From NCBI GenBank assembly GCA_963626085.1, contig CAVFVJ010000032.1, forward strand, positions 1-17,757: a DNA stretch of 17,757 nt, written 5' to 3'. The notes under the pieces are model-generated. The model searched no databases. It was not told where the DNA came from and saw only the letters and a list, made by a program, of their open reading frames with translations. This document shows positions 6,630 through 13,916 of this stretch, in pieces. Source of the DNA: Colivivens sp963626085. GTDB lineage: Bacteria > Bacteroidota > Bacteroidia > Bacteroidales > Bacteroidaceae. The position numbers and the translations under genes were made by a program. Within the stretch, counting starts at the first letter, position 1; every line of letters starts with the position of its first letter.

Positions 6630-6866
6630 TTATATGATACACAGTGTTATTATGTTGTCTCTTATGTCAGCGACACCGCCCTTGACCTCGAAATCCTGCA
6701 GGGAACCGTCCGTCAGTTTGTAGCTCACTTTTCCAAAGGTGAGGTTGGATATTGTAGCCGCATGGTCGCGCAGCACCATGAACGGGCCTTGCTCTCCAGG
6801 AATCGTGACAGATTGCACTTCAGTCTCCAGTTCCACTTTCCTTGGTGACATTATCTTCAGTATCAT
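6630..6866 (-). CDS. atpC: F1Fo ATP synthase epsilon subunit, short form
   Basis: AtpC sits at the foot of the central stalk and helps couple gamma to the c-ring. The 78-residue product covers only the N-terminal beta-sandwich (with the family motif TIPGEQGPFMVLRDHA around residues 21-36) and stops at NIITLCII. The C-terminal two-helix domain found in E. coli epsilon (about 139 residues) is absent. That domain is the one that inhibits ATP hydrolysis in many bacteria. Short epsilons are, as far as I recall, normal in this phylum, so this is not a truncation. It overlaps the end of atpD by 4 bp (ATGA), implying translational coupling. Confidence 0.95.
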   Translation of the reverse strand: MILKIMSPRKVELETEVQSVTIPGEQGPFMVLRDHAATISNLTFGKVSYKLTDGSLQDFEVKGGVADIRDNIITLCII

Positions 6867-8368
6867 GACTCTTCAAGTAATTTCTTTCCCTTGGCTATCG
6901 CATCGTCAATAGTGCCGACATTCATGAATGCCTGTTCAGGATATTCGTCCATCTCTCCGTCGAGAATCATCTTGAAACCGCGTATGGTTTCTTCCAATGG
7001 TACCATCACTCCCGGCACACCAGTGAACTGTTCTGCTACATGGAATGGCTGGGAGAGGAATCGCTGTACTCTACGCGCCCTCGATACAACCAGCTTGTCG
7101 CTGTCGCTCAGTTCGTCTACTCCGAGAATGGCTATGATGTCCTGCAACTCGTGGTACTTCTGTAGAATCTGCTTCACTCTCTGTGCCACGTTATAGTGCT
7201 CTTCACCGATGATGTTGGCGTCGAGGATACGTGAGGTGGATTCCAATGGGTCAACGGCAGGGTAGATGCCGAGTTCTGTTATCTTACGTGAGAGTACTGT
7301 GGTCGCATCCAAGAAACTGAATGTGGTGGCTGGAGCAGGGTCTGTCAAGTCGTCTGCAGGCACATATATTGCCTGTACGGATGTGATACTTCCATTCTTG
7401 GTTGACGTGATGCGCTCCTGTAGTTCTCCCATCTCGGATGCCAGTGTCGGTTGGTAACCCACAGCCGAAGGCATACGTCCGAGCAGGGCTGACACTTCAG
7501 AACCGGCCTGTGTGAAACGGAAGATGTTGTCGATGAAGAGCAGGATGTCGCGTCCGCCTCCATCCTCGTCCCTGAACTGTTCGGCCACAGACAGTCCGGC
7601 AAGAGCAACACGCAGACGTGCACCTGGTGGCTCGTTCATCTGCCCGAACACGAGGGATGTCTGTGACTGCGCCACAGCATCCATGTCCACATCGTCTATA
7701 TTCCACTCGTTGCGTTCCAGACCTTCCTTGAACTTGTCACCGTAGTTGATTACACCACTTTCAATCATCTCACGCAACAAGTCGTTGCCCTCACGTGTGC
7801 GTTCGCCCACTCCAGTGAATACGGACAGTCCGTTGTGTCCTTTGGCTATGTTGTTGATGAGTTCCATGATGAGGACTGTCTTGCCTACACCGGCACCTCC
7901 GAAGAGTCCTATCTTTCCTCCCTTGCTGTAGGGCTCAAGCAAGTCGATTACCTTGATGCCCGTCTCAAGTATTTCGGATGAAATTGCCAAGTCCGTATAG
8001 GCTGGCGCAGGCTGGTGGATGGCGCGTCTTGGTGTGTTAGAGTCGAATCCCTTCAGATAATCTATAGGTTCACCCAGCACATTGGTCATCCTGCCTCGCA
8101 GTGCATTGCCTGTAGGTACAGACATGGACTCGCCAGTGTTTATCACCTCCATTCCTCGTTGAAGACCATCGGTTATGTCCATGGCAACACAACGTACGGT
8201 GTGTTCACCCATGTGTTGCTCGACTTCGAGTGTCAAGTCTGTCCCGTCGCCTCTTCTCACGTGTAGGGCATTGTAGATTGGCGGCATTGTTTTCTCGTCA
8301 CCTTCGAACGTGACATCCACCACTGGCCCTATGACTTGCGTAATCTTGCCTGTACTGCTTTTGTCCAT
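6863..8368 (-). CDS. atpD: F1Fo ATP synthase beta subunit (catalytic)
   Basis: AtpD is the catalytic subunit of F1, 501 residues. It shows the P-loop GGAGVGKT (157-164), the GERTREGNDL segment with the catalytic glutamate E189, LLFIDNIFRFTQAGSEVSAL with the Walker B aspartate, and ALLGRMPSAVGYQPTLASEM. Between GVINYG and SLVFGQMNEPPGAR there is an insertion of about 25 residues (roughly 209-234, with EGLERNEWNIDDVDMDAVAQ) absent from E. coli beta. As I recall, this insertion is a Bacteroidota feature, and it supports the taxonomic placement. It is the first gene of the operon. Confidence 0.98.
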   Translation of the reverse strand: MDKSSTGKITQVIGPVVDVTFEGDEKTMPPIYNALHVRRGDGTDLTLEVEQHMGEHTVRCVAMDITDGLQRGMEVINTGESMSVPTGNALRGRMTNVLGEPIDYLKGFDSNTPRRAIHQPAPAYTDLAISSEILETGIKVIDLLEPYSKGGKIGLFGGAGVGKTVLIMELINNIAKGHNGLSVFTGVGERTREGNDLLREMIESGVINYGDKFKEGLERNEWNIDDVDMDAVAQSQTSLVFGQMNEPPGARLRVALAGLSVAEQFRDEDGGGRDILLFIDNIFRFTQAGSEVSALLGRMPSAVGYQPTLASEMGELQERITSTKNGSITSVQAIYVPADDLTDPAPATTFSFLDATTVLSRKITELGIYPAVDPLESTSRILDANIIGEEHYNVAQRVKQILQKYHELQDIIAILGVDELSDSDKLVVSRARRVQRFLSQPFHVAEQFTGVPGVMVPLEETIRGFKMILDGEMDEYPEQAFMNVGTIDDAIAKGKKLLEES

Positions 8369-8411
8369 TGTTCTGTGTCTTTTGTTAGCCTTATGTTATC
8401 ATTTTCAAGTG

Positions 8412-8419
8412 CGAAGTTA
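8412..8419 (-). promoter_or_regulatory. Possible -7 element for the ATP synthase operon
   Basis: On the minus strand this reads TAACTTCG, one mismatch from TAnnTTTG, and lies 43 bp upstream of the atpD ATG. No good TTTG box sits 19-21 bp upstream. The 196-bp gap between HD-msrA and atpD must hold the operon's promoter if the operon is not read from msrA, and this is the best candidate I see. Confidence 0.3.
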
Positions 8420-8510
8420 CGAAATAAAAGAGTATAGTTGTTCTCGGGTTTAAAGTTGTTTATCCCTTTTTAATCTCTGTTTCCTTTACTTTTGTATTAA
8501 GGCAGGTCTG

Positions 8511-8532
8511 TTTGTCACACAAATTTGACAAA
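8511..8532. repeat. Short inverted repeat between msrA and atpD
   Basis: TTTGTCA (8511-8517) and TGACAAA (8526-8532) are exact inverted copies separated by 8 nt. The repeat lies 33 bp past the msrA stop and about 145 bp upstream of atpD. It could be an operator for the ATP synthase promoter or a weak hairpin at the end of msrA. There is no T-tract on the minus strand, so a normal intrinsic terminator is unlikely. Confidence 0.35.
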
Positions 8533-8564
8533 AATGGCTGTCAATGAAGAAAAAACAGAATAAA

Positions 8565-9512
8565 TCAGAACTTCTTCGTCCGGAAGTGGCAGTAGGGTGT
8601 ACCTCCTGTATTCTCGTAATAGTCCTGGTGGTAGTTCTCCGCTACCCAGAAGTCTCTCTCCGGCAGGACGAGGGTGTTGACGGTATACGACTTGGAGCGC
8701 AGTATGTCGCTGAGTGTCTGTATGGTGTCATACTCCTCCTTGTCGCTATAGTATGCGGCACTGCGGTATTGCTGCCCCTTGTCCGGTCCCTGTCCGTCGG
8801 TCTGTCCTGGGTCGTGGATTTCAAAGAATAACTTACACAGACTGGAGTAACTCACGACAGAAGGGTCGTACTCCACTAGTACAGCTTCTTTGTGTCCTGT
8901 GTGGTGCTCCCTCACTTCATCGTATGTTGGGTTCTCTTCGTTTCCTCCTGTGTAGCCCACCTTGCAGTCAATCACTCCTGGTGTTTTCTTGAAGTATTGC
9001 TGCACGCCCCAGAAACATCCGGCAGCGAAGATTGCAGTCTTGTGGCTTGTACCTACGAGTGAGTCTTTGTCAAACTTATATACCCTGTACATGTCCTTGA
9101 GTGCTTCCTTCACCATCTCCAAAGCTTTGGTGTGCATCTCCAACTTCTCAGGGTGTGCCTTGTCTTTGTTGAGATGGTAGAGCAAATCATTGTACCTCAC
9201 CTTAAGTGCCACAGGGTTATGGGAGTCTATGATGTTCTGTATGTAGTCGAGATAAGGTGTGTTGGGGTGGTGCGTGAGCAATTTGACTGCGTTGACAATC
9301 CCATGGGGGATGCCTGCCGCTTCCAAATCCTCAATGATGAAGTTAGTGTTTTCTATAACGTCGTGCAAGAACCCAGTGCTGCGCTCCTCATCGGTGCTGC
9401 CCATGAGTCCCACAGCGAGTGGATGGAGGATGTACGCCTCCCCATCGATGTCTTTCTTTCCTCCGTGTGCTCTCATGGCGACACTAAGGGATAAATCAAT
9501 GATTGACTTCAT
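8565..9512 (-). CDS. msrA: HD-domain / peptide methionine sulfoxide reductase A fusion
   Basis: The 315-residue protein has two domains. Residues 1-140 resemble a RelA/SpoT-type HD hydrolase: AHGGKKDIDGEAYILHPL with H30, GFLHDVIENT with H50-D51, LLTHHPNTPYLDYI, and VKVRYNDLLYHL with D109. No synthetase, TGS or ACT domain is present. Residues 155-315 are MsrA, which reduces methionine-S-sulfoxide in proteins: AAGCFWGVQQYF with catalytic C166, GYTGG, NPTYDEV, TGHKEAVLVEYDP, DPGQTDGQGPDKGQQYRSA and YHQDYY. The usual Cys after YxEV is absent (EVREH), so the resolving cysteine is probably C308 near the C-terminus. The gene is divergent from the ABC-F gene, 179 bp away, with its own -7 element. The MsrA call is firm. 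Activity of the HD part, whether on (p)ppGpp or another nucleotide, is inference. No signal peptide is seen, so it should be cytosolic. Confidence 0.9.
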   Translation of the reverse strand: MKSIIDLSLSVAMRAHGGKKDIDGEAYILHPLAVGLMGSTDEERSTGFLHDVIENTNFIIEDLEAAGIPHGIVNAVKLLTHHPNTPYLDYIQNIIDSHNPVALKVRYNDLLYHLNKDKAHPEKLEMHTKALEMVKEALKDMYRVYKFDKDSLVGTSHKTAIFAAGCFWGVQQYFKKTPGVIDCKVGYTGGNEENPTYDEVREHHTGHKEAVLVEYDPSVVSYSSLCKLFFEIHDPGQTDGQGPDKGQQYRSAAYYSDKEEYDTIQTLSDILRSKSYTVNTLVLPERDFWVAENYHQDYYENTGGTPYCHFRTKKF

Positions 9513-9583
9513 TTCTGTTTGTGTTATAACTCAAATTATTCGTAAATGCAGCAGATTCTCTTGCCGCAGTCTGTTTGCGAGGG

Positions 9584-9591
9584 CAAATATA
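9584..9591 (-). promoter_or_regulatory. -7 element for HD-msrA
   Basis: On the minus strand this reads TATATTTG, a full match to TAnnTTTG, about 70 bp upstream of the HD-msrA start at 9512. No clear TTTG -33 box is seen at the right distance. It is paired back to back with the plus-strand element at 9635-9642. Confidence 0.45.
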
Positions 9592-9634
9592 GTGATTTAT
9601 TCCATTTCGTGGTTAGAGTGTCGTGATATTTTAT

Positions 9635-9642
9635 TAACTTTG
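9635..9642 (+). promoter_or_regulatory. -7 element for the ABC-F gene
   Basis: TAACTTTG matches TAnnTTTG and lies 49 bp upstream of the ATG at 9692. The -33 region has no TTTG. The predicted leader is about 43 nt; I see no leader peptide or attenuator hairpin in it, unlike the inducible antibiotic-resistance ABC-F genes. Confidence 0.45.
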
Positions 9643-9691
9643 CAACCGTTTTTCTACGTAGATTATTTAATCAGCAATTACAAGTACAGCA

Positions 9692-11299
9692 ATGATAACA
9701 GTTTCGAATCTCTCAATACAATTCGGGAAGAGAGTGCTTTACAAAGATGTCAACCTGAAGTTTACTAACGGCAATATATATGGTGTGATTGGTGCGAATG
9801 GCGCCGGTAAGTCTACTTTGCTCAAGGCGATAACAGGAGAACTGGAGGCTACGACGGGTACGATAACCCTTGGCCCAGGGGAGCGTCTGTCGGTGTTGAG
9901 CCAGGACCACAACAAGTACGACAGTTTTAGCGTGATGGACACCGTCCTTATGGGACATACCGTCCTTTGGGATATCATGAAACAGAAGGACGCACTTTAT
10001 GCCAAGGCCGACTTCACAGAGGAGGACGGAATCAAGGCTGCCGAGTTGGAGGAGAAGTTTGCGGAACTGGACGGCTGGAATGCGGAGAGTGATGCTGCGA
10101 TACTGCTCAGCGGACTTGGTATAAAGGAAAATCTGCACCAACGTCAGATGTCGGAACTGTCAGGTAAGGAAAAGGTGCGTGTCATGCTGGCACAGGCTCT
10201 GTACGGTAATCCCGACAACTTGTTGCTCGATGAGCCGACCAACGACCTCGACCTCGATACTGTAGAGTGGTTGGAGGACTATCTGGCCAACTTCGAGCAC
10301 ACGGTGCTGGTAGTCAGTCACGACCGCCACTTCCTTGATGCCGTGTCTACCCATACTGTCGACATCGACTATGGCAAGATAAACCTGTTTGCCGGCAACT
10401 ACTCGTTCTGGTATGAGAGTTCCCAGTTGGCTTTGCGCCAGGCACAGAACCAGAAGGCCAAGGCTGAAGAGAAGAAGAAGGAGTTGGAGGAGTTCATCCG
10501 TCGTTTCTCTGCCAATGCTGCCAAGAGTAAGCAGACTACGAGCCGTAAGAAGATGCTTGAGAAACTTAATATCGAGGAGATACAGCCTTCAACACGCAAG
10601 TATCCTGGTATTATATTCCAGATGGAGAGGGAACCGGGTAACCAAATCCTTGAGGTAGAAGGACTGAAGGCAGTGGATGAGGACGGCACCTTGCTGTTCG
10701 ACAATCTGTCGTTCAATGTGGAGAAAGGACAGAAAGTGGTGTTCCTCAGTCATAACCCGAGGGCGATGACAGCCTTGTTCGAGATTATCAACGGTAACAG
10801 GGAACCACAGGCTGGTACATACAAGTGGGGTGTAACCATCACCACAGCCTATTTACCTCTCGACAACTCGGAATTCTTTAAGTCTGACAAGAACCTTGTG
10901 GAGTGGCTGAGCCAGTATGGCGAGGGCAATGATGTGTTCTTCAAGGGTTATCTGGGTAGGATGCTGTTCTCTGGTGAGGAGGTGCTGAAGAAGGTGAACG
11001 TGCTGTCTGGAGGCGAGAAGATGCGTTGTATGATTGCACGTATGCAACTTAAGAACGCCAACTGTCTCATTCTTGATACTCCAACCAACCATCTTGATTT
11101 GGAGTCCATACAGGCATTCAACAACAATTTGAAGCTCTTCAAGGGTAACGTGCTGTTTGCCAGTCACGACCATGAGTTCATCAACACGGTGGCAAACCGT
11201 ATCATAGAACTGGGTCCGAATGGCAATATAGATAAGTTGATGACGTACGACGATTATATCTCGTCTGACCAAATCAAGGAGTTGCGCGCCAAGCTGTAA
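9692..11299 (+). CDS. ABC-F family ATPase with degenerate second NBD (YbiT-like)
   Basis: This 535-residue protein has two nucleotide-binding domains joined by a charged linker (about residues 245-300, rich in K, E and A) and no membrane segments. That is the ABC-F layout of ribosome-acting translation factors. NBD1 has Walker A GANGAGKS (34-41), signature LSGKE (156-160) and Walker B LLLDEP (177-182, catalytic E181). NBD2 keeps the signature LSGGE (438-442) and the family motif TPTNHLDL. Its Walker A, however, is replaced by FLSHNPRAMT (351-360), with no glycine-rich loop or lysine, and the Walker B glutamate is Thr (LILDTP, T463). So only NBD1 looks able to bind nucleotide through its own P-loop and carry a catalytic Glu. 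Length and linker resemble YbiT/EttA-like members rather than the resistance types. It is convergent with the TonB receptor, with 16 bp between the stops. Confidence 0.93.
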   Translation: MITVSNLSIQFGKRVLYKDVNLKFTNGNIYGVIGANGAGKSTLLKAITGELEATTGTITLGPGERLSVLSQDHNKYDSFSVMDTVLMGHTVLWDIMKQKDALYAKADFTEEDGIKAAELEEKFAELDGWNAESDAAILLSGLGIKENLHQRQMSELSGKEKVRVMLAQALYGNPDNLLLDEPTNDLDLDTVEWLEDYLANFEHTVLVVSHDRHFLDAVSTHTVDIDYGKINLFAGNYSFWYESSQLALRQAQNQKAKAEEKKKELEEFIRRFSANAAKSKQTTSRKKMLEKLNIEEIQPSTRKYPGIIFQMEREPGNQILEVEGLKAVDEDGTLLFDNLSFNVEKGQKVVFLSHNPRAMTALFEIINGNREPQAGTYKWGVTITTAYLPLDNSEFFKSDKNLVEWLSQYGEGNDVFFKGYLGRMLFSGEEVLKKVNVLSGGEKMRCMIARMQLKNANCLILDTPTNHLDLESIQAFNNNLKLFKGNVLFASHDHEFINTVANRIIELGPNGNIDKLMTYDDYISSDQIKELRAKL

Positions 11300-11315
11300 T
11301 TCCTTGACTCTCTTC

Positions 11316-13706
11316 TTAGAAATCTACCATGACGCGCAGGTTCAGTTGCCTGCCCGTCAGGTAGTTGGGCACAGCAAACTGATTGTCGCTGATGTCTGTT
11401 ACCCAGTAGTATGAGTTTACGTTGTTGATGTCGAGAATATTGAATGCGTCAAGTCCCAACCATACGTCTTTCATTCCCATCTGGCGGTAACGCTTGTTTT
11501 CTCCGTCCTTAACCAGACGGTAGGAGATGCCGAGGTCTACTCGACGGTAACTGGACATGCGGAACACTTGTTTTTCCCTTCCTGTATGTGGCGGACCGAA
11601 CGGAAGTCCACTAGCGTAGTGTCCTTTTACCGTCACCTTCCACCTGTCTGTGTGGGGGAAATAGTCGGAGAAGAGTATGTTGCAGTTCAACAGTTGGTCT
11701 GTTGGCCGCGGCACACTCTTGCCGTGTATCTTTTCTTTTGCGGACATGATTCCTATGCTCACCCATGATGCGGTCTTCGGAACAAATTCACCATAGATTT
11801 TTAAGTCGAGTCCCATAGCATAGCCAGTGGCGATGTTCTCCCCATAGTACGACAGTCTCACATTATCCACGTTGTATGGGTTGATGTTTGACAGAGCCTT
11901 GTAGTATGCCTCAGCAGTTGCCTTGAACAACTGGTTGTTGACCTTGAAGTTGTACTCGCTCCCGAAGAGGAAATGGACAGACTTCTGTGACTTGATGTTC
12001 TTGTTGAGTGTGACAAACCCTGTACCGTTGACGTTGGCGGTGTCTTTCAGTTCCTTGTAGAACGGAGCCTGGTAGTAGAGTCCAGTGGAGAAGCGGAACA
12101 CCCAGTCGCTGTTCTTCGCTGGGATGAACGCTACCGTGGCTCTTGGCGACACGATAGTCTCCTTATTGTAACTCCAGTGTGCCACACGTAGTCCATAGTT
12201 GAGCACCAGTTCGCCTTCCGCAACTTCTTTTCTCCACGTGTCTTGGATGAATGCCTCAACTCGGTTGGACTTTATTGCGTTCTGTGATTTCAGACTGTAG
12301 ATGAGTTTCAGCTCATTGGTAGAGTGGGGTAGTGAGTAGCCGGCAGAGTCTCGCATCTCCCATTCGTTCATGGTCTCGTCTACATGTTCGTTCTTTGTCA
12401 GTATGCCATAACGGAGGTCGTGTCCGGTGAAACGGCTCCGTCCGGTCAGTCCGATGGAGCGTACCGTGGCGTTGAGTCTGTTGCGTGCGTGCTCCTTGTA
12501 TGTACCTATGGCATAGTCATCGCTGTCGAGCCAGTATTCACCCTGAATGTCGTAAGTCTCGCTTTCATTAGTCTTAAAAGCGGAATAGTTAAGTGTCAGC
12601 TCATTGTAGTCGTTGAACTTATGGGTGAGCGACAGTGCTCCGAAGTAAGTGTGGAACTGGTCCTTCTCTTTTCCGTCGAAATAGACCTTGAACTCATGTG
12701 CGTCTTCAGCTGTACCGAATTTGGTGGTACGAGTTGCAGGCGTGAAATTATAGTCGTTGCGCGCTACGTTGCCTATCGCATCGAACGACCACCTTTTAGT
12801 TGGTCTCCAACTGATATAAGTCTGGTAGTCCAGATCTTTGGGATCGTACTCACCCTGTGTGTCCTGTGTTCCAAGTAGGTTTTTTGTTGTCTTGTACCTG
12901 ATTGCATGTGTCATGGAAAACTTGTCGTTGCCGTATCCGATATAGGCAGACGCACCCATCATAGATGCAGATGCAGATGCCTCGAACTTGTCGGGACGCT
13001 TGTAGGTGATGTCGAGCACGCTCGACATCTTGTCTCCGTACTTGGCTTCGAATCCTCCAGCGGAAAACTGTACTCCATCTACCATGTCGGGGTTGATGAT
13101 AGAGAGCCCTTCTTGTTGTCCCGAGCGGACGAGCAGTGGACGGTAGACCTCGATATCGTTGATGTACACGGAGTTCTCGTCGAATGAACCGCCTCTGACA
13201 TTGTACTGGTTGGAGAGTTCGTTGTGTGTACTCACGCCAGCCTGTGTTGCTATGACCTGTTCGATTCCCTGTCCCGACGCATTTCCCATGTGCTTCATGT
13301 CACTCATGTTGATAGTGTTCATGGTGCTTGTCTGTTGCCTTATCTGCCGGACTTCCACTTCTCCCAGTTCATAACCCATCTTCGGTAGCATCACGTTGAG
13401 AACAATGGTATCAGTAGGCTCTTTAAGTGTCCGCTTGCGAGTCTGGTATCCAAGCATGGAGAATACCACAACTAGTGAGTCTGCACTCTTGCATGTAATA
13501 CTGTATCTGCCTTTAAGGTCTGCGGTGGTGCCAGTGAGTGTCGCGCCCTCGATTTTTACTAGAGCCATCTCCACAGGCTTCTTGTCATCATCGGTTATGG
13601 TACCTTTGATGGTTACGTTTTGTGCTTGGATTCCCAATGTCAGAAGCAGTAAGAACGCCAGTACAACCGACTTTCCCCTTCTGAATATGTCTTTTTTTAT
13701 CGTCAT
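11316..13706 (-). CDS. TonB-dependent outer-membrane receptor
   Basis: This 796-residue protein has a signal peptide (residues 1-29, ending GIQAQ) and an N-terminal carboxypeptidase-regulatory-like beta-sandwich (about 31-108, GTITDDDKKPVEMALVKIEG). Next come the plug (about 120-235, with GIEQVIATQAGVSTHNELSN, YNVRGGSFDENSVYINDIEV and FSAGGFEAKYGDKMSSVLDI) and a long beta-barrel ending in LNLRVMVDF, whose terminal Phe is the usual barrel-assembly signal. It would import a substrate across the outer membrane using TonB energy. No SusD-like lipoprotein, regulator or enzyme accompanies it, so the substrate cannot be inferred; the absence of SusD argues against a classic glycan utilisation locus. 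The upstream region abuts the tRNA-Pro promoter, and I see no good -7 element for it. Confidence 0.93.
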   Translation of the reverse strand: MTIKKDIFRRGKSVVLAFLLLLTLGIQAQNVTIKGTITDDDKKPVEMALVKIEGATLTGTTADLKGRYSITCKSADSLVVVFSMLGYQTRKRTLKEPTDTIVLNVMLPKMGYELGEVEVRQIRQQTSTMNTINMSDMKHMGNASGQGIEQVIATQAGVSTHNELSNQYNVRGGSFDENSVYINDIEVYRPLLVRSGQQEGLSIINPDMVDGVQFSAGGFEAKYGDKMSSVLDITYKRPDKFEASASASMMGASAYIGYGNDKFSMTHAIRYKTTKNLLGTQDTQGEYDPKDLDYQTYISWRPTKRWSFDAIGNVARNDYNFTPATRTTKFGTAEDAHEFKVYFDGKEKDQFHTYFGALSLTHKFNDYNELTLNYSAFKTNESETYDIQGEYWLDSDDYAIGTYKEHARNRLNATVRSIGLTGRSRFTGHDLRYGILTKNEHVDETMNEWEMRDSAGYSLPHSTNELKLIYSLKSQNAIKSNRVEAFIQDTWRKEVAEGELVLNYGLRVAHWSYNKETIVSPRATVAFIPAKNSDWVFRFSTGLYYQAPFYKELKDTANVNGTGFVTLNKNIKSQKSVHFLFGSEYNFKVNNQLFKATAEAYYKALSNINPYNVDNVRLSYYGENIATGYAMGLDLKIYGEFVPKTASWVSIGIMSAKEKIHGKSVPRPTDQLLNCNILFSDYFPHTDRWKVTVKGHYASGLPFGPPHTGREKQVFRMSSYRRVDLGISYRLVKDGENKRYRQMGMKDVWLGLDAFNILDINNVNSYYWVTDISDNQFAVPNYLTGRQLNLRVMVDF

Positions 13707-13753
13707 TCTAAATTTATTTCCTTATTAATAACGACTGTCCGGAATATTTATTG

Positions 13754-13761
13754 TACCTTTG
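13754..13761 (+). promoter_or_regulatory. -7 element for tRNA-Pro
   Basis: TACCTTTG matches TAnnTTTG and ends 13 bp before the mature tRNA 5' end, so transcription would begin about 6 nt upstream of the tRNA. No clear -33 TTTG is present. Confidence 0.5.
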
Positions 13762-13774
13762 CAGTCGGTTATTA

Positions 13775-13847
13775 CGGGATGTAGCGCAGTTGGTAGCGCA
13801 CAACGTTCGGGACGTTGGAGTCGCGTGTTCGAGTCACGTCATCCCGA
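13775..13847 (+). tRNA. tRNA-Pro (anticodon CGG)
   Basis: All four stems of a complete cloverleaf pair. The acceptor is CGGGATG (13775-13781) with CATCCCG (13840-13846), and the discriminator is A13847. The D arm is GCGC/GCGC with loop AGTTGGTA. The anticodon stem CAACG/CGTTG encloses loop TTCGGGA, giving anticodon CGG at 13808-13810, which reads proline CCG codons. The T arm is GCGTG/CACGT with loop TTCGAGT. U8, A14 and GG18-19 are in place. The C1-G72 pair is typical of bacterial tRNA-Pro. CCA is not encoded (the next bases are CTC), so it must be added enzymatically. Confidence 0.95.
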
Positions 13848-13857
13848 CTCCTCCAGC

Positions 13858-13916
13858 AAGGGGTTGTTCTGTTGGGTGGCTTTTGCCATCGGAGGAGCAA
13901 CCCTTTTGTTTTTTTT
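13858..13916 (+). terminator. Intrinsic terminator after tRNA-Pro
   Basis: An outer stem of AAGGGGTTG (13858-13866) with CAACCCTTT (13898-13906, one G-T pair) encloses an inner stem GGTGGC/GCCATC (13875-13880 and 13885-13890) with a TTTT loop. A run of eight Ts follows at 13909-13916. The T-tract overlaps the stop codon of the convergent tcdA gene. The strand is set by the T-tract, so it serves the tRNA. Confidence 0.7.

Noticed and set aside
8487..8494. Plus-strand TACTTTTG (-7-like) upstream of a 9-codon frame at 8534
   Set aside because: No -33 TTTG at the right distance and no gene follows on that strand; it would only make RNA antisense to HD-msrA. Probably chance in AT-rich spacer.
9713..10141. 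142-codon minus-strand frame inside the ABC-F gene
   Set aside because: Antisense to the conserved NBD1 coding sequence; the open frame follows from codon bias.
12384..12878. 164-codon plus-strand frame inside the TonB receptor gene
   Set aside because: Antisense shadow of a well-supported receptor gene; no ribosome binding site or domain resemblance.
11316..13706. SusC/SusD-type glycan utilisation locus
   Set aside because: The receptor is solitary: no SusD-like lipoprotein, glycoside hydrolase or sigma/anti-sigma pair is next to it. Its neighbours are a convergent ABC-F gene and a tRNA.
13859..13912. Possible terminator for the minus-strand tcdA gene
   Set aside because: The same inverted repeat read on the minus strand lacks a T-tract after the stem; the T-run is on the plus strand only, so it was assigned to the tRNA.
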